DNA of 42,433 nt from a virus: positions 1 through 42,433 of the IMG/VR virus record IMGVR_UViG_3300048586_000911; one strand, 5' to 3'. Under the pieces are notes generated by a model, which searched no databases, had not been told where the DNA came from, and saw nothing but the letters and a program-made list of their open reading frames with translations. This document shows positions 29,636 to 38,813 of the stretch, piece by piece (position 1 is the first letter of the stretch; each line of letters starts with the position of its first letter). The position numbers and the translations under genes are program-made.

Positions 29636-31722
29636 AACCCTGGGAGCGCTACGCGCAGCAGGCACCGCAAGGCCAGCCGACGCAGCCCGCGCCCGCTGGC
29701 GGCCCGTGGGAGCGCTACGCGGCGCCTGCGCCGGCCGCAGAGTCGGTGCCGCTGGTCGAAGAGCCTCCCGTACTGGCCGAACAACCCGGCGCCGTCGAAG
29801 CCCTCGGCGCCGGCGCAGTGCGCGGCGCGCGCGATCCGGTGGACAGCGGCGCGTACCTCGTGCCCAAGGCGCTCGCGTTCGCCACGAGCGCATACGGTCT
29901 GGTTCCCGACAACCCCATCGCGAAGTTCTTCGGCAGCGAAGCCTCGCGCGTCTCCGACCTGAACAAACAGGCCGAGCAGCAGTATCAGGACGCCTACGGC
30001 GGCAGCGGATGGGCAACAGGCGGGCGCGTGGCGGGCAACGTCGCGACGGCGTTCCTGCCGGGCACGGGCCAGACGCAGGCGGCGAACGCCGCGCAGCAGG
30101 CGTGGAGGGCTGGTGGCGCGCTGAACAAGCTGCGCTCGATGGCGATGGCCGGCGGTCTCGGCGCAGGACAGGGGACGATTCTCGGCACGAAGACCGACGA
30201 CGACTCGGCGATCGTGAACGCGCTGCTCGGCTTCATGGGCGGCGCAGGCGGACAGGCGATCGTCGGCGGCGGAACGGATGCGGTCAACGCCGTGCGTCGG
30301 ATGCGCGCCGGTGCGCCGTACCGCGCAGGCGAGCGCCTCACGCGCGCCGCGGTGGGCCCGGATCGTGCGATTCAGAACCTGACCAACGCGCCCGAGCTGG
30401 TGCCCGGCGCGATGCCGATGGCGCACCAGGCTGCCGACGACGCCGGCATCGCGCGGCTCGGCAAGGTCGTGCGCAACTACTCGGCGACGATCCCGGCGCG
30501 CGAGATCGAGCAGGACGCGGCGCGCCGTGCGGTGCTCGAGGGAATCTCGCCGATCACGAGCGCGCCGATCGAATCTGCGACGAACGCCGGCAACATCATC
30601 GCGAGGAACGCCACCGAGAACCGCAACGTGCTGCGCGAGGCGATCAACGCCGCGTACAACGTGCCTGAGCTGCAGGGCGCGTATCTCACGCCACCTTCCG
30701 GCGATCTGCAGGCAGTGCTGCGCCGCTACTACCCCGGTGCGCCCCTGCATGGCGTGCCGAACGCGACCGAGTTTCGCGGCATGATCGACGATCTCTCGGG
30801 TGGCATTCCGATGCGCTTCCCCGACGTCAACCTCGCGCGCAGCACGGCGCAGGGCAAGTCGGTCGCGCTCGCCAACACCGACCCGCGTGCATCGGCAGCC
30901 TTCGGCAACGTGCAGCGCATTCTCGACGACACGTTCGACAACGCAGTGCAGGCGGGCAACCTTGCTCCCGAGTCTGCGAAGGCATTCGATGCGGCGCGCG
31001 CGCTGCGCCGCACGATGGGCGAGCGCTACGACACCGGCCCGGCGAAGGCGATCTTCCAGTGGGGTGCCGATGACCTGCCGAAGGCGCAGGGCGCGGAGGT
31101 CGCGCGCGGCTTCTTCAACTCTGGCGCCACGCAGGGCATCGACATCGACCGCCTGCAGCAACTGGTGCCCGGCGACGCGGAGGCCCTGCAGGCGTTGCGC
31201 AACTACGCAATCACGGACCTCGATGCGTTCGCGTCCAAGGCCGGCGGCGAGCTTTCCTCGTCGAGGTTCAACAGCTGGATCCGTGGTCGGGCCGAGGCGC
31301 TGCCTGGACTGTTCGAGCCCGATCAGGTGCAGGCGCTGCACAACGTCGGCACTGACCTCGCGCGCGCCGAACGTGCGACAGCGATGGCTGCTGCGCGCGG
31401 CGGCTCCGACACGGAGATGAATCGCATCCTCTCGAGCACCGCGATCGACTCGCCGATTCTCACCGGCGTCATCGATCAGGTCGTGCGGCGCGTTCCGCTC
31501 GTTGGGCCGACGACGGCAAACCTGCTGCGCGGCGCGCAGACTGGCCTTTCGGAGTCGGCGAGGAGGCGCGCGGCCGAGGAGCTTGCGCAGATCATCCTCG
31601 ACCCGCAGCGCACGGTCGCCGCAATGAACGCGTTCCGCGGCGCGCAGGCGACGATGGTCGCGCCTCCCGCCCTGCCGGCTCAGGTGCTCACGCCCGCGCT
31701 CGCGGGGATGCTTGCGCAGTGA
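29632..31722 (+). CDS. Large internal virion protein (696 aa)
   Basis: A 696-residue, Ala-rich, mostly helical protein. It begins with two PWERYA repeats and a Pro-rich stretch, followed by Gly/Ala-rich hydrophobic patches (about 150-230) that may be membrane-active. The rest is helical and holds no recognised transglycosylase motif. It is the largest of the putative ejection set. ATG 29632 overlaps the previous stop. The last 35 bases overlap an antisense frame. Confidence 0.7.
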   Translation: MKPWERYAQQAPQGQPTQPAPAGGPWERYAAPAPAAESVPLVEEPPVLAEQPGAVEALGAGAVRGARDPVDSGAYLVPKALAFATSAYGLVPDNPIAKFFGSEASRVSDLNKQAEQQYQDAYGGSGWATGGRVAGNVATAFLPGTGQTQAANAAQQAWRAGGALNKLRSMAMAGGLGAGQGTILGTKTDDDSAIVNALLGFMGGAGGQAIVGGGTDAVNAVRRMRAGAPYRAGERLTRAAVGPDRAIQNLTNAPELVPGAMPMAHQAADDAGIARLGKVVRNYSATIPAREIEQDAARRAVLEGISPITSAPIESATNAGNIIARNATENRNVLREAINAAYNVPELQGAYLTPPSGDLQAVLRRYYPGAPLHGVPNATEFRGMIDDLSGGIPMRFPDVNLARSTAQGKSVALANTDPRASAAFGNVQRILDDTFDNAVQAGNLAPESAKAFDAARALRRTMGERYDTGPAKAIFQWGADDLPKAQGAEVARGFFNSGATQGIDIDRLQQLVPGDAEALQALRNYAITDLDAFASKAGGELSSSRFNSWIRGRAEALPGLFEPDQVQALHNVGTDLARAERATAMAAARGGSDTEMNRILSSTAIDSPILTGVIDQVVRRVPLVGPTTANLLRGAQTGLSESARRRAAEELAQIILDPQRTVAAMNAFRGAQATMVAPPALPAQVLTPALAGMLAQ

Positions 31723-31894
31723 CGCCCTTGCGGCGCCAGTAGGCGACGTACACGCGATCCCACGCCGAGTCGATGAACCGCGCCCACTTCGGCGCGAGCC
31801 AGTCGTGCCACAGCAGGACGTAGGCCGCCCAGAAGACGAGTGGGATCACCTTCGCCAGCAGCGGCACGAGGAACAGTCGCTCAGCTTGCGTCAT
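31688..31894 (-). CDS. Antisense single-span membrane protein, possible moron
   Basis: On the minus strand between two late plus-strand genes lies a 68-residue frame starting MTQAERLFLVPLLAK. A membrane segment (VIPLVFWAAYVLLW) and an aromatic/charged region (DWLAPKWARFIDSAWDRVYV) follow. The hydrophobic pattern is protein-like and the frame fills a 212-base gap otherwise without genes. No clear ribosome-binding site or promoter is seen for it. Moderate support. Confidence 0.45.
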   Translation of the reverse strand: MTQAERLFLVPLLAKVIPLVFWAAYVLLWHDWLAPKWARFIDSAWDRVYVAYWRRKGVTAQASPRARA

Positions 31895-31897
31895 GGG

Positions 31898-31928
31898 GTG
31901 GAGTGAGCCAATTGCGGTTTCGTACGGT
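31898..31928 (+). promoter_or_regulatory. Late element copy 3, before the tail fibre
   Basis: GTGGAGTGAGCCAATT at 31898-31913, nine bases, then TACGGT at 31923-31928. The fibre ATG follows six bases later. It is identical to copy 2 in both conserved blocks although the nine spacer bases differ. Confidence 0.65.
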
Positions 31929-31934
31929 GCGGGC

Positions 31935-33209
31935 ATGCCGCAGGCGCCAATCTACACCCCGCAGACCAACTTCAGCGAGACCACGGGCTCGGCCGGCCGC
32001 GATCTGATCGCGCTGCCGTCGGTGGACGAGGAGTTCGCGGCGATCGCGCGCACGACCGGCGCACTGCGCTCGAACCTCGCGCTCATCCAGAACGACGACG
32101 GCACGCTGCGCGATGGCGTCGTCACGCCCTCGGCGCTCTCGGGCGATGCGATGCAGGCGATCGCCGCATTGGCGCCTCCCGGCCCGAAGGGCGACCGGGG
32201 CGATCCAGGCCCGGAAGGCCCGGTAAGCACCACGCCTGGCCCGAAGGGAGACAAAGGAGACCCGGGCCCGGAGGGTGACGTCGGCCCGCGCGGGCTCGCC
32301 GGCTACAGCTTCGAGCCGAACGTGACGGTGCTCGAGGTCGCCGACCGCGCGGCGTTCGACATGGCGCCCGTGGGTTTCTCGGTGCTCGCGCTCGACGTCG
32401 GGATGATCTACTTCCGCGAGGCTCCCGAGGACGGTACGTGGACGGCCGGCACGGCATGGGGGCAAGGCCCGGCCGGCCCCGCCGGTGCAGTCGGTCCTCA
32501 GGGACCGCAAGGGCCAGTAGGCCCTGAAGGCGGCACGACGCCCGGCTCGATCACGCCCAACGCGCTGACGACGGGCCACCCGACGTGGGACGCTGCGGGA
32601 CGCCTGGCGGTGTCCGGTGCGCCGACCGCGGCGAACCACGCGGTGCGCAAGACCGATCTGGACGCGGCAATCGCTGCCGCCGCGATGCCGGCTGGCGCCA
32701 TCATCATGTGGTCGGGGTCGATCGCATCGATCCCTGCCGGCTGGAAGCTGTGCGACGGCACGAGCGGCACGCCCGACCTGCGCGACCGATTCATCGTCGG
32801 CGCTGGTAACGGGTACACCCCCGGAGATACGGGCGGTGCAGCATCGGTCGCGCTCTCCGCCGCGCAGATGCCGGCGCACTCGCACTCGCTGTCCACGACG
32901 ACGAGCACGGACGGCTACCACACGCATAGCGGCTCCACGTCGGCCGACGGGAATCATCGACATCAGCTGTACGCCGGAGATGCTGGCAGCGGCACCTTTA
33001 CCGTCAAGCGCAACGACACGTCGTCGCCAAACCAGACGCTCACCGCGACGTATTCCGACCACGCCGGCAACCATGCCCATAGCTTGGGCATCAACGCGGC
33101 GGGCAGTCATGCGCACAGCATCAGCGGCACGACCTCTGGCGTGGGCGGCGGCGGCGCGCACGAGAACCGCCCGCCCTACTACGCGCTCGCCTACATCGCC
33201 CGCCTATGA
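31935..33209 (+). CDS. Tail fibre with collagen-like repeats and tail-collar domain
   Basis: A 424-residue receptor-binding protein. The N-terminal ~80 residues attach to the particle. Gly-X-Y repeats follow at about 82-123 and again near 190-212 (GPAGPAGAVGPQGPQGPVGP), which form trimeric collagen helices. The C-terminal part has the collar pattern IPAGWKLCDGTSGTPDLRDR and FIVGAG, then a His/Ser-rich tip with repeated AHSHS and HTHS, probably metal-binding. Start chosen at MPQAPIYTPQ; the open frame begins 42 bases earlier, inside the late element. Confidence 0.88.
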   Translation: MPQAPIYTPQTNFSETTGSAGRDLIALPSVDEEFAAIARTTGALRSNLALIQNDDGTLRDGVVTPSALSGDAMQAIAALAPPGPKGDRGDPGPEGPVSTTPGPKGDKGDPGPEGDVGPRGLAGYSFEPNVTVLEVADRAAFDMAPVGFSVLALDVGMIYFREAPEDGTWTAGTAWGQGPAGPAGAVGPQGPQGPVGPEGGTTPGSITPNALTTGHPTWDAAGRLAVSGAPTAANHAVRKTDLDAAIAAAAMPAGAIIMWSGSIASIPAGWKLCDGTSGTPDLRDRFIVGAGNGYTPGDTGGAASVALSAAQMPAHSHSLSTTTSTDGYHTHSGSTSADGNHRHQLYAGDAGSGTFTVKRNDTSSPNQTLTATYSDHAGNHAHSLGINAAGSHAHSISGTTSGVGGGGAHENRPPYYALAYIARL

Positions 33210-34195
33210 GCATCACGCTTGCACCATCGACGTGGGCCGCGATCTTCGCGCAGCCCGACGTGCCTTCGCGTGCGCAGGCGTTCGCTGGCCAGTTCGCCGC
33301 CGGCACGCAGATCGATTTCGTCGACGATGACGACGAGACAATTCGCTCGGTGACGGCTGGTACCTGGACGGTGGTCGAGGACCCGACAGGCGATCGCATC
33401 GTCGCGCCCGGCCCCTACGTCGACGCGGCGCTCGGCGCAGGCTTGCCGACGCTCGCGGTGTTCCGCAGCGGCAGCACAGAGGTCTTTCGCGCCTCGTGCG
33501 GGCTGACCGAGGATCACGAGTATCGGCTGCTCGCCGAGATCGAGGCTGGCGTGCCGATCGAACGCGGATCCTTCGCGATTCGACTGCTGGCCGATGCACC
33601 GGCACCCACCGACGAGGCGCCGGCGAACGTGACTCCGGCGCTCATCTCCGGCGTCGGCGCGATCGACTCCGCGCTGACCTCCACCGCTGGGGTGTGGTCA
33701 GGGCGGCCAGCGCCGATCGTGACGCTTCAGTGGGAGCGCAATAGCGGTAGCGGTTGGATGCCGATCGCCGGCGCCACCTCACCGTCGTACACGCCGACGA
33801 TCGCAGATCTCAACTGTTCGATTTCGCTCGTCGAAACCGCGGCGAACAGCGTGGGCTCCGCTTCCGCCCGCTCGAACACGATCGGCCCCATTACTGAGGC
33901 CAGCGCGGCGCTGCGCAGTTCCGGCGTGCCAGCGCCGATCACGCTCGCCCCAGGGCAGACCTACGACCTGGCGCAGCACATCTCGGGCGGCACCGGGCCG
34001 TACACGTTCGTGCTCGAGCTCGGCGCGCTGCCGACCGGCGTCACGCAAGGCTCCTCGAACGGCAACACCGGAAACCTGCTGATCGTCGCCCAGGACGCTC
34101 CGTCCGGCCAGTCGTTCGCAAGCCCGACTGCGCTGTCGCGCGACACGCGGGCGATTTCCAACGACATCTGGATCAAGGTCGCGGATTCATCGTGA
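33206..34195 (+). CDS. Virion surface protein with Ig-like segments (329 aa)
   Basis: A 329-residue beta-rich protein overlapping the fibre stop as ATGA. The middle (about 140-235) resembles an Ig-like repeat (TPALISGVGAIDSALTSTAG, WERNSGSGWMPIAGATSPSY, SISLVETAANSVGSASARSN). The C-terminus has GGTGPYTFVLELGALPTGVT, a typical putative-Ig motif. Probably an exposed tail or head-fibre protein aiding attachment. Function inferred from composition and place. Confidence 0.7.
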   Translation: MSITLAPSTWAAIFAQPDVPSRAQAFAGQFAAGTQIDFVDDDDETIRSVTAGTWTVVEDPTGDRIVAPGPYVDAALGAGLPTLAVFRSGSTEVFRASCGLTEDHEYRLLAEIEAGVPIERGSFAIRLLADAPAPTDEAPANVTPALISGVGAIDSALTSTAGVWSGRPAPIVTLQWERNSGSGWMPIAGATSPSYTPTIADLNCSISLVETAANSVGSASARSNTIGPITEASAALRSSGVPAPITLAPGQTYDLAQHISGGTGPYTFVLELGALPTGVTQGSSNGNTGNLLIVAQDAPSGQSFASPTALSRDTRAISNDIWIKVADSS

Positions 34196-34257
34196 AGAAG
34201 CTCATCGTTCGGTGGACGCGTCGGATCGTTGCGCTGGCCCTGCGCTTGGCGAGGTAA
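34192..34257 (+). CDS. Tiny basic peptide frame (21 aa)
   Basis: A GTG start overlaps the previous stop as GTGA and the frame ends six bases before the next ATG. The 21 residues (VKKLIVRWTRRIVALALRLA then R) form an amphipathic cationic helix. Its stop region supplies the GAGG site of the next gene, so it may only be a coupling leader. Low support as a functional product. Confidence 0.35.
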   Translation: MKKLIVRWTRRIVALALRLAR

Positions 34258-34263
34258 GAGCAC

Positions 34264-37200
34264 ATGGCCACGGACACCCTCGTCAGCCCTCTGAATCCGC
34301 TGCTCACCAATCAGAACATCGGCGGCGCCGATCGGTTGGTGATGCTCAAGTCGCAGCACACGGCCTCGCGCTACGAGCGCCACCAGAACTACGTGGAGCT
34401 GAACGGCAATACGGCGAGCCTGCCGTTCCACTGCTACGACCTGGTGGCGGGCGGCGCTCGGCGCGCGTTCGCGCAGCCGCAGTACACGTTGTATGGCGAC
34501 GGCATCGCGGTCGCGACTCTGAACGTCGATCAGGCGTCCGGGCAGGGCACCTTCGTCGCCGACCTCACGCTGCTGCCCGACAAGAGCTGGGTCGCGTTCA
34601 CGATCGGCCCCTGCGTGCCGCCCGAGTACAACCCGGTCTGGTTCATGTTCGTGAACCGCAGCGGCGCGAAGATCACCGACCAGAGCGAATTCCCTGTCGC
34701 GCGAAACTCCTACTACTGGGTGCACTCGCAGCCGGAGCTCGCCGTTTTCCCACATCAGCACCAATACGCCTGGCTGCACGCGCGCTTCGCGCCGCGTCCG
34801 GTGCCGATGGTGCCGCGCGAGACGCCGCCGTTCAGCAACGCCGAAAGCAAGAGCAACCTGTTCCGCACGAACATGGGGATCTCGCAGGGCGCAAACATCC
34901 ACAGGCCTGTGCGATCGCCGAACGGCGTGGTGAGCGGGTGCAATTTCCAGTCGTACCACTTCAGCGAGTTGGTACGGAAGATGCCCAAGCTTCCCTTGAT
35001 CGATGGTCCGCGTGGCGTCGGCAAGATCGCCATGCCGACGAGCATGCACCTGGATCGCGTGGGCGGCATCCACGTGCTCACGCCGTGGAGCCTGGTGCGT
35101 ATGGCACCGGACGGTTCGATCGAGACGCGTTGCGGGTGGCGCAGCAGGCGCGATCCGAAGAACGGCACGGTCATGGGGTTCAGCACCGGCGACGGCAACT
35201 ACAACGCCGAGGCGCCGCAGGATCTCGAGCTGGTCGGCGACTGGTCGGCGATCCCACCGGAGCGACACGGCTTCCATGAGACTTGGGGGTTCGCTTGGGA
35301 CGATAGGTCGCTCGAGATCGACGGCACGGCACCGCTCGTGGGGCCGCCAGCCAACAGAGTCGGCTTCGAGCACCCGCACCTCGGGGCCGGGCCCGTCGCG
35401 TTCATCGCCGACTCGCAGAACAACCGCGTCGTCCGGCTGCAGTTCCCCGCGACCACGCATAACCCGCCGGTCGTCACCGAGTTCCTGACCGGCTTGGCGG
35501 ATCCGTGGGACTGCGTCTATCACGACGGCAGCCTCTACGTTTCCGAGCGCAAGGCGAACCGCATCGTCGAGTACGACGCGACGACTGCTGCGCTGATACG
35601 CGTTGTCCTGCAGGGGCCCGCCTATCCAATGCACGCCTACATCGACAGTAACCGATTCGTTCGTCGAACATCGGCGCTTGCAACGATCCGCGCGCAGAAC
35701 TGCGTGCTGCCCGAGGGGCTCGCCTACCAGGATGGGTGGCTCTACTTCGGCTCGCAGGCGATGGGGCAGGTCAAGAAGGTCAACCTCGAGACTGGGGAGT
35801 TGCTCGTCGCGTGCCAGCCGTACACCGACAACAACAGCAGGTACATGAAGATTTCGTTGTCCGACGGCACTTTCGGGCCGAGGGGAACGATGTTCGCGTC
35901 GACGTGGAGCGTCGCGCGACAGGGCTTCCCGGAGGCGTTTTTGCCGGACGGGACGAAGTGGAACTACTACTCGTCCGCGGGCAACTCGCCGGCGGTCGGA
36001 CGAGGCAATCTCGGATGGGCGAGCACTTCGTACGGTGCTGCCCAGGCCGTCGGCATGGGACGGTTGTATTTCGGCACCGCGGCCGAGGGAGTCATCATGA
36101 TCTCCAAGGCGCTGCCCTCCGATCCGGTGCTCGACAAGACGCGATGGGATCGCGGCTCGCAGCTGTGGTCGCAGCACTTCAGCCTCACGCACGGCCCGCA
36201 AGGCTTCGACTACCAGGGCAAGGAACTGCCGTGGGGGCTGGATCCCGACATTGACTACTTCCTCGAGTGGCAGGGCCATCGCCGCAACGAGACGAAGATG
36301 CGCGTCAACCTGTGGGTGACGGCAGACAGCAGTGCGTCGCTTCCGTCCAGCGGACAGGCCAAGCTCGTCGCACCGTCCGAGTCGTATCAGGCGATCCGCC
36401 CGCCCATCAAGAACGAGGCGCAGTGGCGCGCGTCGCTCTTCGAGTCGTACGGCTCGGGCACGTTCAACCCGCACTACTCGACCGATGGCGCGTTCGTCAT
36501 CACCGGCACCGGCGGGCACAACCATCAGGAGACGTTCGGCGCGGCGTGCTTCAACTTCACCACGCGCGCCTGGGACTGGGTACCCGCACAGATCCCCGAG
36601 CGCAACACGCCGATCCAGGTGGATGAGACGACTGGCGATCCGTGGTACGAAATGCCTGGCACCGAAGTGCCGTCGCCCGCGCACGCCTATCGCCTGCTCT
36701 CGGTGATTTCGCCGGCGCTCGGCGGCGGGCCGAAGGGCTCGATGCTGTACTTCGGGCGTGCGGCGACCGCGAACAAGGACGTGCCTGGCGACGTCTCGGC
36801 GACCTACAACGCGCGCACGTGTCACCGCTTCGATCTCGCCACCGGGCAATGGAGCCGCACGTCTGGCGCGACGTTCTCGCACTTTTCGGGGTCGGCGCTG
36901 ATCGAGGGCACGACCGTCTACGATCCGGTGCTGCAGCGGTACTACTCCGTTCGCTCGAGGCTGCAGGAAATCAAATTCCTGCCGTACCTCAGCGCGACGG
37001 ATTGGAGCTACGGACAGACGAGCGACTTCAGCGCGTTCCCGGCCGCGGACGCATCGAACTACGCGACGGCGACGTATTGCGTCGTGCGCGGGCAGCGGTT
37101 GGTGCTGCACAACCGCGGGCAGTTGTTCCAGGTGCTTGACCTTGGCGACCTGCCGCGAGGGTTCGTGCAGCCGCCAGTGTCCAGCTCGCTCTCGCCCGCC

Positions 37201-37518
37201 TGGCCGCAGACCATCATCAGCGGTGCCGATCGCGGCACGCAGAACGCCTGGGTATGGCACGAGGCGCAAGGCGTTCTCTACTACCGCCACCACGTCGGCG
37301 CTGGCAACAAGCTGCTCAAGTTGACGCCGCCGCCGTCGGGGGACGCGCTGACGGGTACTTGGACGATCTCGGAGGTCACGCTCGCGGGGGATGCGATCCC
37401 CGAGTTCCACGCGAACCCGTCGACCAACATCATGCACTACCGATCGCTGTTCTATATCCCGAGTCTGCAGATGCTCGGCTGGGTGTCGCCCAGCGGCGTT
37501 TGCCTGCTGAATCCGTGA
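34264..37518 (+). CDS. Giant beta-propeller virion protein, probable adhesin/tail spike (1084 aa)
   Basis: A 1084-residue protein. The N-terminal ~300 residues are beta-rich. The centre (about 370-530) has NHL/SMP-30-like propeller repeats such as GPVAFIADSQNNRVVRLQFP, DCVYHDGSLYVSERKANRIV and GLAYQDGWLYFGSQAMGQVK. The C-terminal ~350 residues have Kelch-like blades (ARTCHRFDLATGQWSRTSGA, AWVWHEAQGVLYYRHHVGAG). The gene lies among receptor-binding genes, so binding to a cell-surface glycan or protein is likely. No hydrolase triad was recognised. GAGGTAAGAG precedes the ATG. Confidence 0.78.
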   Translation: MATDTLVSPLNPLLTNQNIGGADRLVMLKSQHTASRYERHQNYVELNGNTASLPFHCYDLVAGGARRAFAQPQYTLYGDGIAVATLNVDQASGQGTFVADLTLLPDKSWVAFTIGPCVPPEYNPVWFMFVNRSGAKITDQSEFPVARNSYYWVHSQPELAVFPHQHQYAWLHARFAPRPVPMVPRETPPFSNAESKSNLFRTNMGISQGANIHRPVRSPNGVVSGCNFQSYHFSELVRKMPKLPLIDGPRGVGKIAMPTSMHLDRVGGIHVLTPWSLVRMAPDGSIETRCGWRSRRDPKNGTVMGFSTGDGNYNAEAPQDLELVGDWSAIPPERHGFHETWGFAWDDRSLEIDGTAPLVGPPANRVGFEHPHLGAGPVAFIADSQNNRVVRLQFPATTHNPPVVTEFLTGLADPWDCVYHDGSLYVSERKANRIVEYDATTAALIRVVLQGPAYPMHAYIDSNRFVRRTSALATIRAQNCVLPEGLAYQDGWLYFGSQAMGQVKKVNLETGELLVACQPYTDNNSRYMKISLSDGTFGPRGTMFASTWSVARQGFPEAFLPDGTKWNYYSSAGNSPAVGRGNLGWASTSYGAAQAVGMGRLYFGTAAEGVIMISKALPSDPVLDKTRWDRGSQLWSQHFSLTHGPQGFDYQGKELPWGLDPDIDYFLEWQGHRRNETKMRVNLWVTADSSASLPSSGQAKLVAPSESYQAIRPPIKNEAQWRASLFESYGSGTFNPHYSTDGAFVITGTGGHNHQETFGAACFNFTTRAWDWVPAQIPERNTPIQVDETTGDPWYEMPGTEVPSPAHAYRLLSVISPALGGGPKGSMLYFGRAATANKDVPGDVSATYNARTCHRFDLATGQWSRTSGATFSHFSGSALIEGTTVYDPVLQRYYSVRSRLQEIKFLPYLSATDWSYGQTSDFSAFPAADASNYATATYCVVRGQRLVLHNRGQLFQVLDLGDLPRGFVQPPVSSSLSPAWPQTIISGADRGTQNAWVWHEAQGVLYYRHHVGAGNKLLKLTPPPSGDALTGTWTISEVTLAGDAIPEFHANPSTNIMHYRSLFYIPSLQMLGWVSPSGVCLLNP

Positions 37519-37528
37519 GGCCACCGAG

Positions 37529-38812
37529 ATGAGCGTTCTATTCGACGCGTCCGGCAAGTACATCAGCGTCGATCTGGGCGATCCGCCGGTCGACTCAGAT
37601 TTCAAGCTCCTCGCGTGTTGGGTGAAGCTGCCCGCCGGCACGGCGCTGGGCGGACACAACGTCATCATGCATCTCTACAATGCCGATGACGCGATGCTCG
37701 AGCTGCGCGCGAGCTCGACGCCTACGCTGACGGTGGCCGCGAAGTACGGCACGCAAAGCCCGACGGCTACCAAGACGGGCCCTGTAGCCGATACGTGGTC
37801 GCTGGTCGGCGCATTGGTCGATCCGATGTCCGCGAGCGCGAGCGCGAAGCCCTACGTGTTCCTCGACGGCACGCTGTACGACAACGCGGCTCAGATCTCC
37901 GCGTTGACCCCGCTGGGCCGCCAGTTCATCGACCTCGTCATCGGCTGCCGGAAGACCTCCATTACCGACCGATGGCGCGGGTATATCGCCGAGGCGTCGG
38001 TCTGGCGCCCGTCGAGCAAGGCGAACGCGCAGGCGATCATGACGCAGTTGCTGACCCGGCCGGCGAGCTCGGTCGATGTCGGCACGCCGCTGTGGTATCG
38101 GCCGCTGCGCGCCGATGCGTCGGGTGGAATCGGCGGCGGCGCGCCGCTGGTGGCCGGCTCGCCCACGTTCTATCCGCTCGATCATCCGGCGCTGTCGAGC
38201 GGTTCCGCGAACATCGTTCTGTCGCCCGAGCCGGCGAGCGTCGTCACCGGCGGCACGCTGCAGATGACGATCACCCGCAGCGTCGCGGCCCCCGCAGGAG
38301 CGGGTATCACCTACAACCTCGAGAGCGACAACGAGGGCGTCGCCACGGTGCCGGCGAGCGTGGTCATGAGCGAGGGGCAGACGACCAAGCAATTTACACT
38401 CACGGCCGTCTCGCCGGGCTCCGCAACGATCAACGCGACGAACGCGGCCGACTCGAACGAGACCGACGACGTCTCCGTGTCGGTCACGACGGGACGCAGG
38501 CTTCGGCTGCTCGCGCATATCGATGCGCTGGGCGCGACGAACGTGCGCGGCGCTGTGTTCGAGGCGCCCACGGGCGGTGCGCTCGTCGGCTCGTTGATCG
38601 GCGAGTTCACTGGCGCCGCGTTCAAGGCCTCGCCCGAAAGCGGACAGGCACCGCTCGAGGTCGCGGTCGACGCGTTCGGTGGCGCGGACCTGACGTCGGT
38701 GGACACGCCGGTGTGCGTGTGGGAGGCGACGTCGGCCGCCGGCAGCGCGCTGGGTAACGCCGTGCCGATCGGCTCGGTCGGTCCGCACGAGTGCACGGTG
38801 ATCGAGGACTGA
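37529..38812 (+). CDS. LamG-like lectin plus Ig-like domain virion protein (427 aa)
   Basis: The N-terminal ~200 residues resemble a concanavalin/LamG sandwich (FKLLACWVKLPAGTALGG, PYVFLDGTLYDNAAQI, WRGYIAEASVWRPSSKANAQ). A BIG2-type Ig domain follows at about 225-320 (IVLSPEPASVVTGGTLQMTI, VMSEGQTTKQFTLTAVSPGS). The last 100 residues are beta-rich. Such proteins bind sugars on the cell surface. A good GTGAGG site precedes the ATG. It is placed directly behind the propeller protein. Confidence 0.75.
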   Translation: MSVLFDASGKYISVDLGDPPVDSDFKLLACWVKLPAGTALGGHNVIMHLYNADDAMLELRASSTPTLTVAAKYGTQSPTATKTGPVADTWSLVGALVDPMSASASAKPYVFLDGTLYDNAAQISALTPLGRQFIDLVIGCRKTSITDRWRGYIAEASVWRPSSKANAQAIMTQLLTRPASSVDVGTPLWYRPLRADASGGIGGGAPLVAGSPTFYPLDHPALSSGSANIVLSPEPASVVTGGTLQMTITRSVAAPAGAGITYNLESDNEGVATVPASVVMSEGQTTKQFTLTAVSPGSATINATNAADSNETDDVSVSVTTGRRLRLLAHIDALGATNVRGAVFEAPTGGALVGSLIGEFTGAAFKASPESGQAPLEVAVDAFGGADLTSVDTPVCVWEATSAAGSALGNAVPIGSVGPHECTVIED

Positions 38813-38813
38813 G

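Noticed and set aside
31935-33209. Diversity-generating retroelement acting on the fibre gene
   Set aside because: No reverse transcriptase, template repeat or accessory gene is present anywhere in the window, and the His/Ser-rich tip shows no variable-repeat duplication.
33961-37668. A 1235-codon minus-strand open frame opposite the propeller gene
   Set aside because: It is an arginine-rich shadow of a high-GC gene. The plus strand has domain-like repeats, a ribosome-binding site and coupled neighbours.
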